Shown: positions 10,765 to 23,934, counted from the stretch's first letter. The stretch is 64,000 nt of DNA from Dioscorea cayenensis subsp. rotundata (GCF_009730915.1 NC_052480.1:4960001-5024000), one strand, 5' to 3'. Numbers and translations are program-made. Notes: generated from the letters alone by a model not told the origin.

Positions 10765-11751
10765 CACCATCCCCAAATCATTGTGTTCTTTCCGCTACGG
10801 AATCAGAGCTCAAGGGTTTCCGGAAAAGTTCCACTTTGACTCGCCGGAGAAGATCGCCGTCTCGCCGTCGTTGATGGATTCCTGTTTCCGACCATCTTCT
10901 CAGCTGATCGGCTTAGCAATACCGTCTGATTTCAAGATCATCCTGTCTCAGCCGTTGTTTCTCTTGTTCCCCTCTCGATCGACGCCGTGGTTCCGTGATT
11001 TGTGGATTGGGGTTTCGAAATAGCCAGAAATAGGTGAAATTTATTCTTTTTTTATTATTGTTTTTTTTTTTAGAGTCAAAGATGAATTTTCTGGTAATCC
11101 GGTAGTGTTTCTTTTTTTCTTTTTGTTTTGTTGGTAGCAATATATGATTTATAATTTGTGGAGTTGAAGAATATTTTGGAATTTTTGTTGTTGGATAGGT
11201 AGGAAGTCTCAATTAACTAAAGCTAAAATTTAACGGGTAGATAAATTGGTACTTTAATTCTATGGTGTGTTTTGATAAAATGAAAAATTGGTCTCCGTGG
11301 TTCAATTATTGTGTGTTTTGTTGTTTTCATACTTGTAAATATATCTGTAAATTGGGGGGAAAAATAAATAAATAAAGGTACTGAGGATTATTGATATTAT
11401 AAGGTAATTAAATTGGCTCATGTTTATGAAAGATTGGACATTTGTACTTAATTGATTCTCTGAGAAAATTTGGAAAAAAATTATGGATATAATGTTCTAT
11501 CAATTTTCCTTTGTGTGACTTTTTGTATATTTTGTCTGTTCTTTATTTCATATGGACATGCTTTCAGTAGTTACAAAGCGGACTTATTTTCATGCTATGT
11601 CCTTACTGTGTTGCTAGATGATGCATTATTTAGTTGTAAATTTTTCTTGAGAATTTATTAAAATTTGAATTTTTGTGATTTTACATTCAGAGAGTTTCGG
11701 AAGCGATTTAGTCTCATTAAAGTAAAGCATCTGGTTTATTGGAATTGACAG
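10765..11751 (+). other. 5' UTR exon and 5' UTR intron of the Smr-domain gene
   Basis: GC content rises from about 10765 to 11033, with typical plant 5' UTR sequence and no in-frame link to the coding exon. A good donor AG|GTGAAA falls at 11033/11034 and an acceptor GACAG at 11747-11751, defining a likely 718-bp intron. The coding ATG lies 74 bp after the acceptor. The open frame at 10781-11023 has no ATG joined to the downstream protein, so I treat it as untranslated. Confidence 0.6.
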
Positions 11752-11824
11752 CAAAGAACATTTTGTGTGGCTACTGCATTCTTGCATTAATCACTGAAGA
11801 GTATATTCAGTGTTGATACTCAAG

Positions 11825-13995
11825 ATGACCATTACTAAGAGGCCATTAAATTCAAATATGCCACGGCCATTGAGCCGAACCGCTGGTTGGACTGCGTTTG
11901 ATCATAAGCAAAGAAATAAAGGAGTTGCTGGAATCACATCTGATTTGGAACCTTTTCCTTCACTATCAAATAATGCACCTTCAGTCCCTGTGAAGAATCT
12001 ACCAGCTGGTTCCAGTGTTGGAATAAAATCGTTTGCTTCGGTAGTACAACCTTCTAGAGGATTTCCGCTGCTTGAGGGACAATCCAAAGGGGAGAAACAA
12101 TATGGCAGTTCTGGTGCTGTGTGTCAGGGTCTTCAATTAAATCCCGAAAGCAGTGTTCATGCTTCGGTTAAGTGGCTGAAAGGCATTCATGGTTGGGCCA
12201 ATGAAAGTTTGATTGAGGATGTCTTAACATCTGTTGATTATGATGTAGACAAAGCTTGTCTGCTATTGAAGTCAATGGTTTCCCCTGGCCCGGAAGAAGA
12301 GGAGGCAAACCTTCCTGCACAGAATACTTCTATCATGGTCAAGTGCGATGGTAAAAACAGAGGATCCAGTGAGAACATTTTATCAGATAATAAGCTTGTT
12401 GATGGTGCTAATGACTTGCCAGCAGTAAAGCAACCGTGCTTTGTACTTGTTGAACCTGAGTGGGAAGAGGATGATGTCTACTTTAGCCATAGGAAAGATG
12501 CTCTAAGAATGATGAGGTATGTTCTTTTTTATATCGAATTTTACTAGAAAAGCTAGTGACTTTTTGTGTTTTCCATTCATCTGCTTGGTGTAATTTAAGA
12601 TTGCTCCTTGAGTTGTAGAAGATATACTTTTTTCAGTTCTTGTCCTAGTTACACTCCTGCTAGTGGTACATTACAATATGACCCAACAGGCACATACTTG
12701 TAGCTGGTCAAATATATATTTATACAGTTTGGTTAAGTTGTTAACACGAGCTGTTATAAAAAAAGATTGGACCAGATACATTTGTTGACTTTGTGAACTT
12801 TAACCAAGCTTTGTTTACAAAAAGAAGAATTTGTTACTTGCCATTTAACTTCAATCTGTGCCTTTGCACTACTTGTAGCTGTGTATCATTTATCAAAGTT
12901 TCCATCATGTTGAGATGGTCTACTTTATTTATGCTAGCCTTTGAAGGAGATTTACTGTGATTTTCTAATTATTAATGAGTTAAATTTCTTGTCCTTTTCC
13001 TGACAGGGTGGCATCTCAGCATTCAAGGGCTGCCAGTAATGCTTTTCTGAGGGGTGATCACTCTTCTGCACATCAACTGTCTTTGAAGGCCCGAGATGAA
13101 TGGATTGCTGCTGAAAAACTGAACCACAAAGCAGCGGAGGAGATTCTGCAAATCAATAATCGTAATAATGATTTGTGGAAGTTAGATTTGCATGGTCTTC
13201 ATGCATCTGAAGCAGTGACTGCAGTGAAGGAGCGCCTCCACCAAATCGAATCCCAGATTTTCACCGACTCTTCAGCTTCCTCTGAGGGATTAACCAAAAC
13301 ACTGGCTGGTATGCCTAGGTCTCGATCCGTTGAGTCTCTCAGTAGTACTGTTAAAGATTCTGAGGATATAAGAACTAAACCCCTCTCCTTCCAAAGACAA
13401 TCAGTGTTAAACATTATAACAGGTATGCTGATCATAATGCATGCACATAGTGATACACTTTCTATCTGAAACTCTAGGTATTGAACTAGACTATTTCTCT
13501 GCTTGGCAAGGTCAGCTAAATAAAAGCTTAAGCTAGTTGGATGATTCTATAGGATGTGAGACGCATAAATATGTCATATCCATATTTTACTAATTTTTTT
13601 CTGATAAAACTGTTAATTACGCCAATATGTCTCTTAATATGAACTATTCTAAATTTACTAACTTATGCGGATGTTCGTTACTCTGATAATAGAAACTAGG
13701 AACTTTAGGCACAGTTAACACAATGCTTCCATCTATCTGACTACCTTCATTTGATCTCTTTATGGATTATTCACAGGAATGGGCAAACATAGTGGAGGCC
13801 AAGCTACTCTTCCTTCAGCTGTTAGAAGCTTCCTTATTGAAAATAAGTGAGTACCCCTGAGTAATATATTCATGTTCATTTATGCAATCAAATATTTCCT
13901 TATTGATTTTTTTTTTTTGGATTATTGGCAGGTACCGGTTTGATGAGGCGAGACCAGGGCTGATTTCTGTTCATCCTAGGTTTCGGCGTATGTAA
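11825..13995 (+). CDS. CUE-like, DUF1771 and Smr domain protein
   Basis: Four coding exons join in frame: 11825-12516, 13007-13422, 13777-13846 and 13932-13995, giving 413 residues. Residues about 113-151 (VKWLKGIHGW to CLLLKSM) look like a CUE/ubiquitin-binding-type helix set. About 220-285 is a DUF1771 helical region rich in Ala, His and Lys. The C-terminal Smr (small MutS-related) domain starts at LDLHGLH (290-296) and contains TGMGKHSGG (369-377), followed by RPGLISV near the end. Smr domains bind or nick nucleic acids; the plant CUE/DUF1771/Smr proteins (At5g58720 and CID7 types) have no settled role, and RNA-linked functions are likely. The start is the first ATG after the 5' UTR intron, and all introns are GT-AG. 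The gene looks intact. Confidence 0.93.
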
Positions 13996-14896
13996 TAATC
14001 ATTGAGTCACTGATTAACTGTATTATTATGAATTATTAATTAGAATTTATTTCTCATTTTATTCCCTCTCAGATTTGATGTTACTATTGTGTGTTATTTC
14101 ACCTTCGAGAGCCTGTTGACATTGTAAAATTATGGGAATAATTTTTTTTTAATGAATTCATAAATTTTTAAATTAGCTATAGCTTTTAGGAAGATGATCT
14201 CACAGAACCGATTTTTTGATATATACTATAGAATTAAGATGCGGCTTATTGCCTCGATTTAATAACTTCTAAAGTAAGGGCATAGATCTTTTAAGATAAT
14301 TACTATTATATTCTTAGATTATATAATAAAAAACAATAAAAATTTTTAAACCACGGTTAAGAATGAGCTATGTTTTGGTTCAGTGGTAGTTATCACGGAA
14401 CTGAGTCTATCAGATAAATATTCTTATTTTTAATGGCTCTAATTACTTCTTTAACAGAAGCAGAAAGGAAAAAAAAACTAATTATATATTAGAGTTGGGA
14501 AAATCGGCCATAAATTGATTATTTCAATTTATGCCTTTTTTATCTCGTAACTTTAGTTTGAACAACAAATCTACAACAAATCCGCATTCACAAATCTACA
14601 CCTATAATTGGGATATGTTATTATTATTACATCTAATGCACCCACAATTAGAAATTTGTTATTATTATATCCAATGGGACAAATAATTTAATGGTTGATT
14701 TCAACGTTATAAAAAATAATTTATAAAATGTTATATTTTTTGTATATATAAAAATAAAAGTTTTAGAAAAAATTAAAAAATTGACTATTTTTTCAGAGTT
14801 ATTTTTTTATATAAAGAATAGATTAAAAAGTCAAAAGTTCACTCGATTCACTGTATTAATTGTGATAAAAATAAATAAATAAAACGTCAAGTGTAC
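13996..14896. other. 3' flank of the Smr gene and intergenic DNA
   Basis: AT-rich sequence containing the 3' UTR of the Smr gene, whose poly(A) site I cannot place, followed by low-complexity DNA. No further gene is seen. Confidence 0.5.
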
Positions 14897-14927
14897 AGTG
14901 AGAAAAGTCGCTTATCGCGACTTTTTA

Positions 14928-14958
<31 letters not shown>

Positions 14959-15142
14959 TAATAAATAAATAATATAGGTAAAAAAAGTGAATTTAACAAG
15001 TATGATCAATTACTTTTCACATTTCGTGAATAAGGTGCTTATTGCACTTTTTAAAAAAATAAAAAAATAAAAAATAAATAATATAGTTAAAAAAAGTGAA
15101 TTTAACAAGTATGATCAATTACTTTTCACATTTCGTGAATAA
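14897..15142. repeat. Direct duplication (109-bp period) upstream of the pterin aldehyde reductase gene
   Basis: The phrase AATATAG(G/T)TAAAAAAAGTG plus ATTTAACAAGTATGATCAAT and CTTTTCACATTTCGTGAATAA occurs at 14971-15033 and again at 15080-15141, a 109-bp period with almost no mismatch. A third partial unit precedes it at 14903, where AAAAGTCGC and GCGACTTTT form a 9-bp hairpin. The second copy ends about 75 bp before the ATG, so the duplication lies in the promoter or 5' UTR. Confidence 0.85.
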
Positions 15143-15217
15143 CTAAAATTATTAATTCCTTGAAAATAGCAAATTTCTCCTCTTCGCTGGAGAGCGAGAG
15201 AGAGAGAGACTCTCGAG

Positions 15218-18200
15218 ATGGTGGCTGCGACGATGGCCGGAGGAGGACCGCCGAAGACGGTGTTGATCACCGGAGTGAGCCGAGGTCTTGGTCGGGCGCT
15301 GACCCTGGAGTTGGCTCGCCGTGGCCATACTATCATTGGCTGCTCCCGCTCCGAGGACAAAATTCAGGCCCTCCAGGACGAGTTGCAGCTCCCGTCTGAT
15401 GCCCCTCCGGTGGCCTCTTCCTCTTCCTCCTCTTCTTCCTCTTCTTCAAAGCACCTCCTCTCTGCCATCGACGTGGTCATTTTCTGTCTAATTCTTTGAT
15501 TTTTTGTTTGAATTTTAGAGATTTTGGTTGTGATTGTTTAGGTTAAACAATGTTGTCTCTTTAATTTCTTTTAGAGATCGGACGAGAGTGTTAAGGAATT
15601 CGCGAAACTTGTTGCGCAGGCAAAAAGGGTGCCGGATATCATAGGTTTGTGCCCTGCCTCTGAATTGCTTGGTTTGTTTCCAGTTTATTTAGCTTCTCTT
15701 CATCTCGCTTCTGTTTTGATATTGGAATGTTGAACAGATTTGTGGATTTGTTCATAAAGAATTAAAAAGGGAAGGTGGGAGCGTTAATTGATTTTTATTT
15801 GTCATGCCTTTGAAATGCTTGCTTTGCTTGCCATGCTTTAGCTTCTCTTTATCTAGTACATGTGTTGATTCTCAAATAATGGGAAGGACTGGGTTGATTT
15901 GTTCTGAGATAGTTAAAAAAAATGAAAAATGAAAAAAAACGAAGAAGAAAAGTGAATACTTTATTTGATTTATGTTTGTTTTGCTTGACTCCTTGCATTC
16001 TTATAGTTGGATTATCTTCTGCGAGTTTATGTAGGAACTTGTTAGATTAGGTACTCTATTTAGTTCTTTGATGGAGTGGTTTAGCATATCTTATGTTTAT
16101 TTAGCGATTGTTCTTGGTGTGCTTTAAGTAATTAGTATTTTTTCCTTATACTTGGAGATTGATCATATTGTTCTGATGGAAGGGATCTGGCTTGCAAATT
16201 TATTTATTCTTATGTAAGTGTTTTGTTACATTTATAGTATTATGTTGATTTCCAAACAACTTGATGTTAACTTAATGCAGCGGTATACATTTGTAATTGG
16301 TGAATTCTATTTGTCCATATATAAGTTTCATTCGATCATTAGATGGAAACTTAGTATCTTACCATGATGTTTCATTAGGTTGGTAACACCATGAGCAATT
16401 GAATTTATCTCTCGTTTACTCACTATGTTATCATTAGATGTAAACTTAGTATCTTACCATGATGTTGCATTAGGTTGGTAACCCCATGAGCAATTGAATT
16501 TATCTCTCGTTTACTCACTATGTTTTTCTGGTATAACTTTTAATTGGTGAGGAAGTCCACGAGTCAGATTAGTAGCTTAGATTGCTAGGGTGCTACCTAG
16601 GTCATAGGAACTCACAATAGCCTAGACCGTGAAGTTGCTTTACCATTTACCACAGGAAATTTGTTTACTGGTGTCAATATTGGAACCTTCATACAGGTCA
16701 AAGCAAACATGATTAGGTTACTGTTAATTGATCTTTGATGTAAGCCATAATTATATTAGACAAAATAGTCTTCACTCAGTTTGTCAGACTTTAATTTTTG
16801 GAGCAAATGATGGATTTCTGGAAGCACTTTTGCAGGATAGTTTGCTGCTATGTAGTGTTTAGGTGCCTACTTAGAACTCTGGAGTCTGGGCAGGTGATTT
16901 GTTCTTGTGGAGACAAGGAAGTGTATTTATTGGGATGATCATCCCTTGCAGATTAGAGACCTAACCTTGTATATATTTTTTCAAGGTTTCTGAAAAGCAA
17001 GGAAACTAAAATAATATATATGAATGAAAAAGTAGTATGTGGAATTTTCTCTACATCTCATTTTTTTGCAGTCAGTGGGCAGTACTTAGCAATAACCCTC
17101 AAATATCAGAGCATGAGCCACGAGGAATGGAATCTCGGTGAAAGTGAAACTCAAGAAAGTTAAACCTTCAAGAAAGTGAATTTCTAATATGAGAGACTAT
17201 GTAATGTTTCGCTGAATTTTTTAGGTAGATTTGTGAACATCTAGTAGAAGAGGATTATTTAATCTAAATTCAATATAGCGATGGTTTGTAATTGCTTAAT
17301 TCCAAACTTGTATTCACTTCCTGGAAGGTTGCCTTATGCATACCTTTATCATCATCATCATCATTTTTTTCATATGTACATTATTTTATTTTTTATTTTT
17401 ATTTTCTTGCTCTTTGACTTATGCGTTTCCCGGGATGACGTATTGGGAGTCCTATAAGGGGTAGACCTTTCCTCATAGGTGTTTTTTTTATACACCAAGA
17501 CCCAACTCAAAACCATTTGTTTAAGCGATCCAAACCTCTGCCACTTAGACCTACCCTGTTAGTCTTATGCATTCCTTTCTTCATGGACACACTAACACAT
17601 TCGTAGATGTTTTAAAGACAATTATGCCTTTGAATTCTTGTGAGGCCTGACTTGCATGGATGTAGTGTATTTTTCTGGAAGGTTGTCTCCCACACATACA
17701 AGCACACACCCACACACACCTCCTACCATAGATGTTTCACAGACAATTATGCCTTTGGATTCATGTATAGCATTTAGACATGAACTATATTTTCCTGTTT
17801 TTTAAGTGCATTTTTTCACAAGCGACTGTATCTGAAAAGCAAGATTTTTCTTTTTTCAGTTAACAATGCTGGTACCATAAATAAAAACAACAAGATATGG
17901 GAGGTTCCTGGAGAAGAGTTTGATATGGTCATAGATACCAATTTAAAGGGAGTTGCTAACATACTTCGTCACTTTTTGCCACTTATGATTGAAAGGAAAA
18001 AAGGTATAATTGTGAACATGTCATCTGGATGGGGAAGATCACCTGCTGCAGAGGTGATGAGAAGTTTCTTGCTTTAAAAGTTACAAAGTATCTGTTTTAA
18101 CTTTCATTGGTAAATCTTGCAGAACTCAGTGTTGTACTTATCATTGCAGGTTGCCCCATATTGTGCTTCAAAATGGGCCATTGAGGGACTTTCTCGATCT

Positions 18201-19212
18201 GTCGCAAAGGAATTACCTCCTGGTTTGGCAATTGTTGCTCTTAGTCCTGGGGTGGTAAATACTGAAATGCTTGCTTCGTGCTTTGGGAGCTCTGCTGCCT
18301 TGTATCAGTCACCTGAAGCATGGTATTTGTCAGTCTGTTTTGATTTTACATATTGGTTTTTTTATGTTCGGTTATTCCTGACTTTCAAGTTCTAACGAAT
18401 GGAATTACCATGCATACATTGCCCATTCATTGTACACGAATACCCTTCACCATGTAAGATCATTTTCCTTTCAATTATACTTGAACTGGTAAAAAGTTAT
18501 TCTTGGAGGAGGGAGGGCAAAGGTAGAGAAGTATTGCTTGATCATTTTAAGTTTTTGAGCAATTTTAGAGGGCAATACATCTTTTATTTGTTCCTGCTTT
18601 GCCTTCATCGGCAGCATGCATAGTGGGGGCCTTATGTCAACAAATATTATTTTCTACTAGCTCGCATTGAGATAAACAATGTTCTGTAACAATTGCCACA
18701 CTATGGAAGCTGTTGAGACTGCGGTCAGCAATTTCCATTTTGGAAATATCAGTTTAGAACAAATAAAATACCAAATACTTCTTAATATGAATCTTTTGAA
18801 GAATATTTGTAGCAGCAGAGTTTAGCCAAGTGATGTAGGGCTCTATGGGCATTGGGCCATTTTAAATGAACTTGGCATGGAGTATTTTATTGATTCTAGA
18901 TAAGCATATCTGTCACCCTAATAGCAGTGGAGTTTAGCCAAGTGATGTAGGGTTCTATGGGCATTGGGTTATTTTAAATGATCTTGGCATGGAGTATTTA
19001 ATTGATTCTAGATGAGCATATCTGTCACCTTGGCATGTTGTTTCTTAATGCAATGCTACTGACTTTCAACCTGATTTAAATGAATTCTACTTTTATGGCG
19101 CTGTTTATTTCTTTATCTTCTTTTTTTGTTTGCATTTGTCAGGGCACCAAAAGCAGCTACAATGATACTTAATCTCACAGAGGATGATAATGGTGCCTCA
19201 CTAACTGTCTGA
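15218..19212 (+). CDS. NADPH-dependent pterin aldehyde reductase-type short-chain dehydrogenase
   Basis: Five exons join in frame: 15218-15475, 15575-15644, 17860-18053, 18150-18322 and 19143-19212, giving 254 residues, normal for a classical SDR. Residues 18-25 (TGVSRGLG) form the dinucleotide-binding glycine motif, NNAG is at 111-114, the catalytic Ser is in NMSS (162-165), and Tyr178/Lys182 form YCASK. The chain ends in NGASLTV. I recall the same layout and ending for Arabidopsis At1g10310, which reduces pterin aldehydes in folate salvage; that function is by family only. Residues about 66-76 are a serine run coded by a TCT/TCC microsatellite. The exon 1 donor (GTG|GTCATT) is weak; GAC|GTGGTC, three bases upstream, would drop one Val. 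The long intron 2 and intron 4 carry tandem duplications. Confidence 0.93.
16335..16524. repeat. 95-bp tandem duplication in intron 2 of the reductase gene
   Basis: The block starting ATCATTAGATG and containing AACTTAGTATCTTACCATGA and GCAATTGAATTTATCTCTCG is present twice, at 16335-16429 and 16430-16524, with few differences. It is wholly intronic. Confidence 0.85.
18811..19034. repeat. 112-bp tandem duplication in intron 4 of the reductase gene
   Basis: GTTTAGCCAAGTGATGTAGG, CTATGGGCATTGGG and GATTCTAGAT(A/G)AGCATATCT occur in both copies, 18811-18922 and 18923-19034, with scattered substitutions. The last exon of the gene begins about 110 bp downstream. Confidence 0.88.
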
Positions 19213-22082
19213 CAACAGCATCAATTAGCTTAGATACATGTGTAGTTTCTTCTGTGAAACTTTAGTCATCTCTTAGTTTTGCTTCATACACAAAGTGCTT
19301 GTTGTTGATGATGGAAAAGAATCTTGAACAGCAGATGGTAATGTTTTTGATATTCTAGTCCTTACTAACTCCTCTATAGACAAAAACTCCTACAAAGGCG
19401 AATTTTCTAATTTACACTTTGTTATTTGCATCCTGGTTATCTTATCTGATACATGACAATGAAATGTGTTGTAAGTTGAATGATTCAAATATGATTTTGT
19501 AGACATTGATACTGGTAGAAGATGTGGTTGTATTGTGGGCTTGTATTAATGTAGTAAAGGTAGAGTTGGCAATACAAGCAAGATTCTGCACATGAATGAA
19601 TCTAAGAAAGTAAACTTTCTAAATGCTTGAATGCATTTTTATTTAATTTTTAATCATGAAGAAAAAAGGAAAAAGAAGGTTTATCACTGGCTAGAGTAGC
19701 TCAAAGCTGGTCCTGGTTTTACTGTTTGGTAATGGGTTCAGACATTGTGAAGAATGTGAGATATTTATATTTTATATAGATGATAATACCTTCAAGAAGC
19801 TTTTGGCTATTTTTAGGTAATTGTTTGAATTATGGATAAATTTTATTTATTTCAAATTTTAAAATCAATATTTTTAATCAAACTAATCTCTAGAGTTTGA
19901 ATTCAATGTGAACCGGTCAACAAGTCACACTTTGAACATAAATATGATTAAAAATTAACAATGTTAGTTTTAAAATTTAAAATGAATAAAATTTATCTAT
20001 AAATTCAAACAATATATATATGCTCTCTTTTTATATAAGACATAAAAAAAAAAAAAATAATCATGCTTTTAACATTATACTGGATTTTTAGAATGTTTAA
20101 TTGGTTAGACGGGTGGTAGCAAAACCAAAACCATATAAACTTTTCAAATCCAAACCTATTTATAGTTCTCACCTTTATTCTCTAATTTATGTTTCAATCT
20201 CATCACAAATATGTCTTTTTTTTAAGCCACTACCAAGGACGTGAGTTAGTTTATTTTGAATATACACATAGTTAATCTTTGGCCTAGGCATTGTGATCAA
20301 TTTTTCATATTACAATTTAAAAATTTCAAATTATTCATTAGGAGTGTTGATGTAAGCATGTAAATGAAATGAGGTTACTTGTGAACAAATTCATTGGGGC
20401 TAAGATTTAATTTTTAAGTTTTTTTTTTTATGATGAAAAGAATAAATCTTAATTTTACAAACACGTATTAGTTGTTAAAGAAAAAAATATCACTCTTCCA
20501 ATCTTAAAGAGTTTGATTTCCAAATCAAAGTGAGTTGATACAGCTCAAAAGTATATTGATATATAATATTATTATAATATATTATTGTGTCAAATATTAT
20601 ACAATTAATGCAATTTATTAATTATTTAAAAAAAAAATTATAAATGAATATTTTTTAATAAATTGACTTATAGTGGAGTTTTCCAATCTTGATCTCTATT
20701 TTGATTAAAATAAAACAAAGTAGAAACTTTTGAAGTTAAAATTGAACCACGTTTGAAAAGTGTTTTTAAACCATGCTTGGAGCCATTTAATTTCAAGTCA
20801 AACTACGAGTTGAGCTTAATCCGATTATTTTGAAGTCCAAGTTTGTTGGGTCTTAGATAATATTATCTCAAAATGGCATAATAATAAATAAACTCTATTG
20901 TTTGGTTATTGTTGAACAAATTCATACTAAAAATATGGTATTTTAATTTATTATTATTATATAATTTTTTAATTTACTTCGCTCTTGCCATATGAATGTG
21001 TCTTTTTGTCTAGAATTATAAATCCCATAAACCCATATATTTAAATTTTTTTTATTTTTTTAAAGAACAAGATGAATTGTTATTGGAGGACTAATGAAAT
21101 TTTATCTTTCGATAACTTTTAAAATTCTAACACTTTTTAGAAAAAAAAAAAAATGAAAACATACTTATGAACCCATTTAAAAATAATTTATAAAGAATAT
21201 ATATACAGAAGATTCTAACAACTTAATCCCACACAAGATAAACTTTTTGTTAGTTTTATTAGTTTATCAAAATTTAAATTAATAGATTTAATTTTATAAA
21301 TTATATCTTAAATAAGGATGTAATTAACATATATGCACACTTTTTTACTAACTTTGATTTCATCGTTGATAAGTTTCACGTCCAAACCTAGCAATCCAAA
21401 AAAGATATAGTGAAACGCTCGATGATATTTTGCTAATTTTTATCTTAACTTTCTTATCAGGTAGTCGATACCAAAAACTAAGTTAATAATATTCTATTAG
21501 CTCACAAAATTTAAAAATAAAATAATAAGAGCATAGCTTGTTCTATCCTTCTTATGCGGTCCACCAAACATTTTGGGCTGCTACAGTTTTTAGAATTGGA
21601 CTGATTGCTTGTGTTCCTTCATAAAATCACATACTATGTATAATTTGTAAAATTGATTTGTTTGCATGCATACACTTTTGAACCATAATGCATATACACC
21701 ATTAAAATATATTATAAACTATATAAATATTGATTCTTTGATGTTCCATGCTCTTGCCATATATTGCCTTGGAGCCACCTTTCCTTTCCACGACCAAAAG
21801 CCTAATGAGGAGACGAAAGTCACGAAACAATGTTTATTTTAAGATATTTAATTATAATTGACTTTTAATAATTAATTGTTAAACAATGTTGTAAAATCAA
21901 AATTTTAAGATATTTATTTAAATTGATTTTACTAAAATAAGTCATCCCTAATAAACTGCTCAACTTTACTCTTACCTTTTTGCCTTTTACAAAATAAAAA
22001 AAGTTTATTAAAAAATCATCAAATACAAAAAAGCTAAAGTTTCAATTTCTAAAATAAAAAAAATAACAACTAAACTCTTACA
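19213..22082. other. 3' flank and gene-poor AT-rich DNA
   Basis: The first few hundred bases are presumably the 3' UTR of the reductase gene. Beyond about 19600 the sequence is AT-rich with only chance ORFs, and I see no exon series, RNA gene or complete transposon. Confidence 0.55.
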
Positions 22083-22129
22083 TAATCCAATTTGATCAAA
22101 TTAACTTCTATATATTGATCTTGATGCCA

Positions 22130-22668
22130 AGTTCCACATTATCATCATCATCATCATTATTCTTTCTCCATATCATCTTTGTCTTAGCTCTTCTCTCACT
22201 TTATCAACAATACTACCGGATAATTTATCAAATCTTTGCCAAAACTTTCAAACATTAAGTTGGCTTTCACCTTCTCTGGGAAAAAGGTAGGCGAACTCCA
22301 CTAAGACCCGAGAGATGTGCGGCGTGGGCAGCTGAATCCACTGCATCTGCTAACCACTATCCCAGCAACTCCCAGAAATGTCGCTCGACCGTAGAATCGA
22401 CTCACCACTCGGTGGGTACTTCATCTGCGACCCATGTACGTAATACGCCGAAAGGTCGTTGGTCTTTCACCTTCTCTTTTCCTGCATTTAATATTAAGCT
22501 TGTTCCCATTTTCTCTGGCTCATGTTCAACTATTAAGTTGCCTTCCCATGTATTTCCCCCTCCTTCTAGTATGAAGCGTGCTTCCAATTTTTTAAGTTGC
22601 TCTTCTACTTCCACTTTGTTTGGACATTGGAAGAAACCAAACATGTTGATGAGCTTTTCGCCTCTCAA
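22130..22668 (-). pseudogene. Orphan repeat-protein gene, copy A, broken by an insertion
   Basis: Reading from about 22644 (MFGFFQ) the frame follows copy B through KKLEARFILEGG, WEGNLIVEHE and EKMGTSLILNAG to KEKVK. There a 186-bp insertion diverts the reading frame to a short unrelated tail (stop at 22402). Across the insertion the old frame resumes as ANLMFESFGKDL and then stops early, because copy A also lacks part of what follows in copy B. The gene is therefore a pseudogene or an altered paralogue. I do not recognise the family. Confidence 0.5.
22278..22463 (-). mobile_element. 186-bp retroposon-like insertion with 14-bp target duplication
   Basis: The insert is flanked by CTTTCACCTTCTCT at 22264-22277 and again at 22464-22477, a perfect 14-bp direct repeat. 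Copy B of the local duplication reads straight across the equivalent point (TGGCTTGCATTTTCTCTTGC), showing the empty site. The insert is GC-richer than its surroundings and reads, on the minus strand, with tRNA-like words (GGGATAGTGGTTAGCAG and GGAGTTCGCC) and ends CTACCTTTTTCCC. A SINE or a truncated LINE end are both possible. Confidence 0.7.
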
Positions 22669-23200
22669 TAACTAGTTATATATGTCTATATATATAGAGA
22701 CATGTATATTTATTGATGTTCTATATATGTATATATGTCTATATAATATCTATACATATCTATTTATATTAATGATAATATTTACTATAAGATTTTACAT
22801 ATATAAAATTATTTTAATGCCATTTTAAATCAGTTCAGATTTAATCATTGTCAATCTAATTGGGGTTTATTTTTTTAAAACTTAGATTTAATTTAAATTT
22901 AATTTAAAATTTTATAAACAATGAAATCTCTAATTAAGTAGAATATGATATCAATTAGAGGAGTAATTTAAATTATAATTTTTCAAGAAAAAATTGATTT
23001 TTTTTTAATTATATACAACTTTGAATGTATAAAATTTATCGAAACAAACTCAATTTTCTTATCTAAATTTATATTTTGTAGAAAAATTATATTTTATTTT
23101 AAAATTATTTAGAAGATTCATAGATAACTTTAAACATACAAATTTTATAATAATTTTTAAGAATATTTTAAAAAAATGATATGCTTCTGAATATATGGCC

Positions 23201-23934
23201 ATCCACAATTTATGTAATCCAATTAGGCCACTTGCTTACCCTCTGTTGTTCAATCAAATCATAACATATATCTGAACTCAACAAACTTGATTAGAATCCA
23301 AGCCCAAGTAGTAGGCTTGATCCTTATTTTATTGAATTTATTCCAACTAGCAGGTTTGAACCCAAATCATAACTTATATCTAAGTCGGTTTTTGAGGATA
23401 GAATTAAGCTATTGTTCCCAAATTTTGACGATATAGCAAAATTATTTGGATCGAGTTGACAAAGGTAGTCCTAGTCGTTAACCAAGTGACTAGAAAGAGC
23501 AAATGACAGCAAAAAAACTCTCTGCTAGATTAAGGAAGTAAGTTACATGGTCTCTCCCCCTATTGGCCTCAGCTTAGAATTTCTATAACACCACATGGGT
23601 TTAGACAATCATGATGGGACGACAATATAGTAGGAGTTAGCCCCTGAGGCCAAATTCACCTTAGGGTTCTATTTTTCTTCATCGTTTGTGTTTTTATTTT
23701 TTTTTCATTTTATGTTGTCATTTTTTTATATTTTGTGTTTCTCTTTGTTGTAATCAATTTCCACTTCTAGTGAAGTGACATGTTTTTGTTTTATGTTTTT
23801 TCTTCACGTTTTACTTTTCCCTATTTTATTTACAATCCCAGTTTATCCATCATCATTAAACACAATAAGCTAAGGTTTTATATAATTTCTAAAAACAAAA
23901 AGAAAAAGAAAAAAAAATAAACTAAAAGTTGGGC
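23201..23934. other. Spacer between the two duplication copies
   Basis: Contains a somewhat GC-richer stretch at about 23440-23670 in which GGCCTCAG (near 23564) and CTGAGGCC (near 23645) form an imperfect inverted pair, and a T-rich run at 23690-23770. No gene was identified. Confidence 0.45.

Larger units (their letters stand above)
22083..23200. repeat. Local direct duplication, copy A
   Basis: This segment matches 23935-25300 in the same orientation and order with moderate divergence. Shared landmarks are ATCCAATTTGATC at the left edge, the orphan gene on the minus strand, a TA-rich stretch with ATTAATGATAATATTTA, then TAAAATTATTTTAAT and GAATATGA(T/C)ATCA. Copy A differs by a 186-bp insertion in the gene and lacks two insertions that copy B carries. 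Confidence 0.65.

Noticed and set aside
10781..11023. 80-codon ORF before the Smr gene
   Set aside because: It starts at TTG with no ATG linked to the downstream coding frame, and sits in the likely 5' UTR exon.
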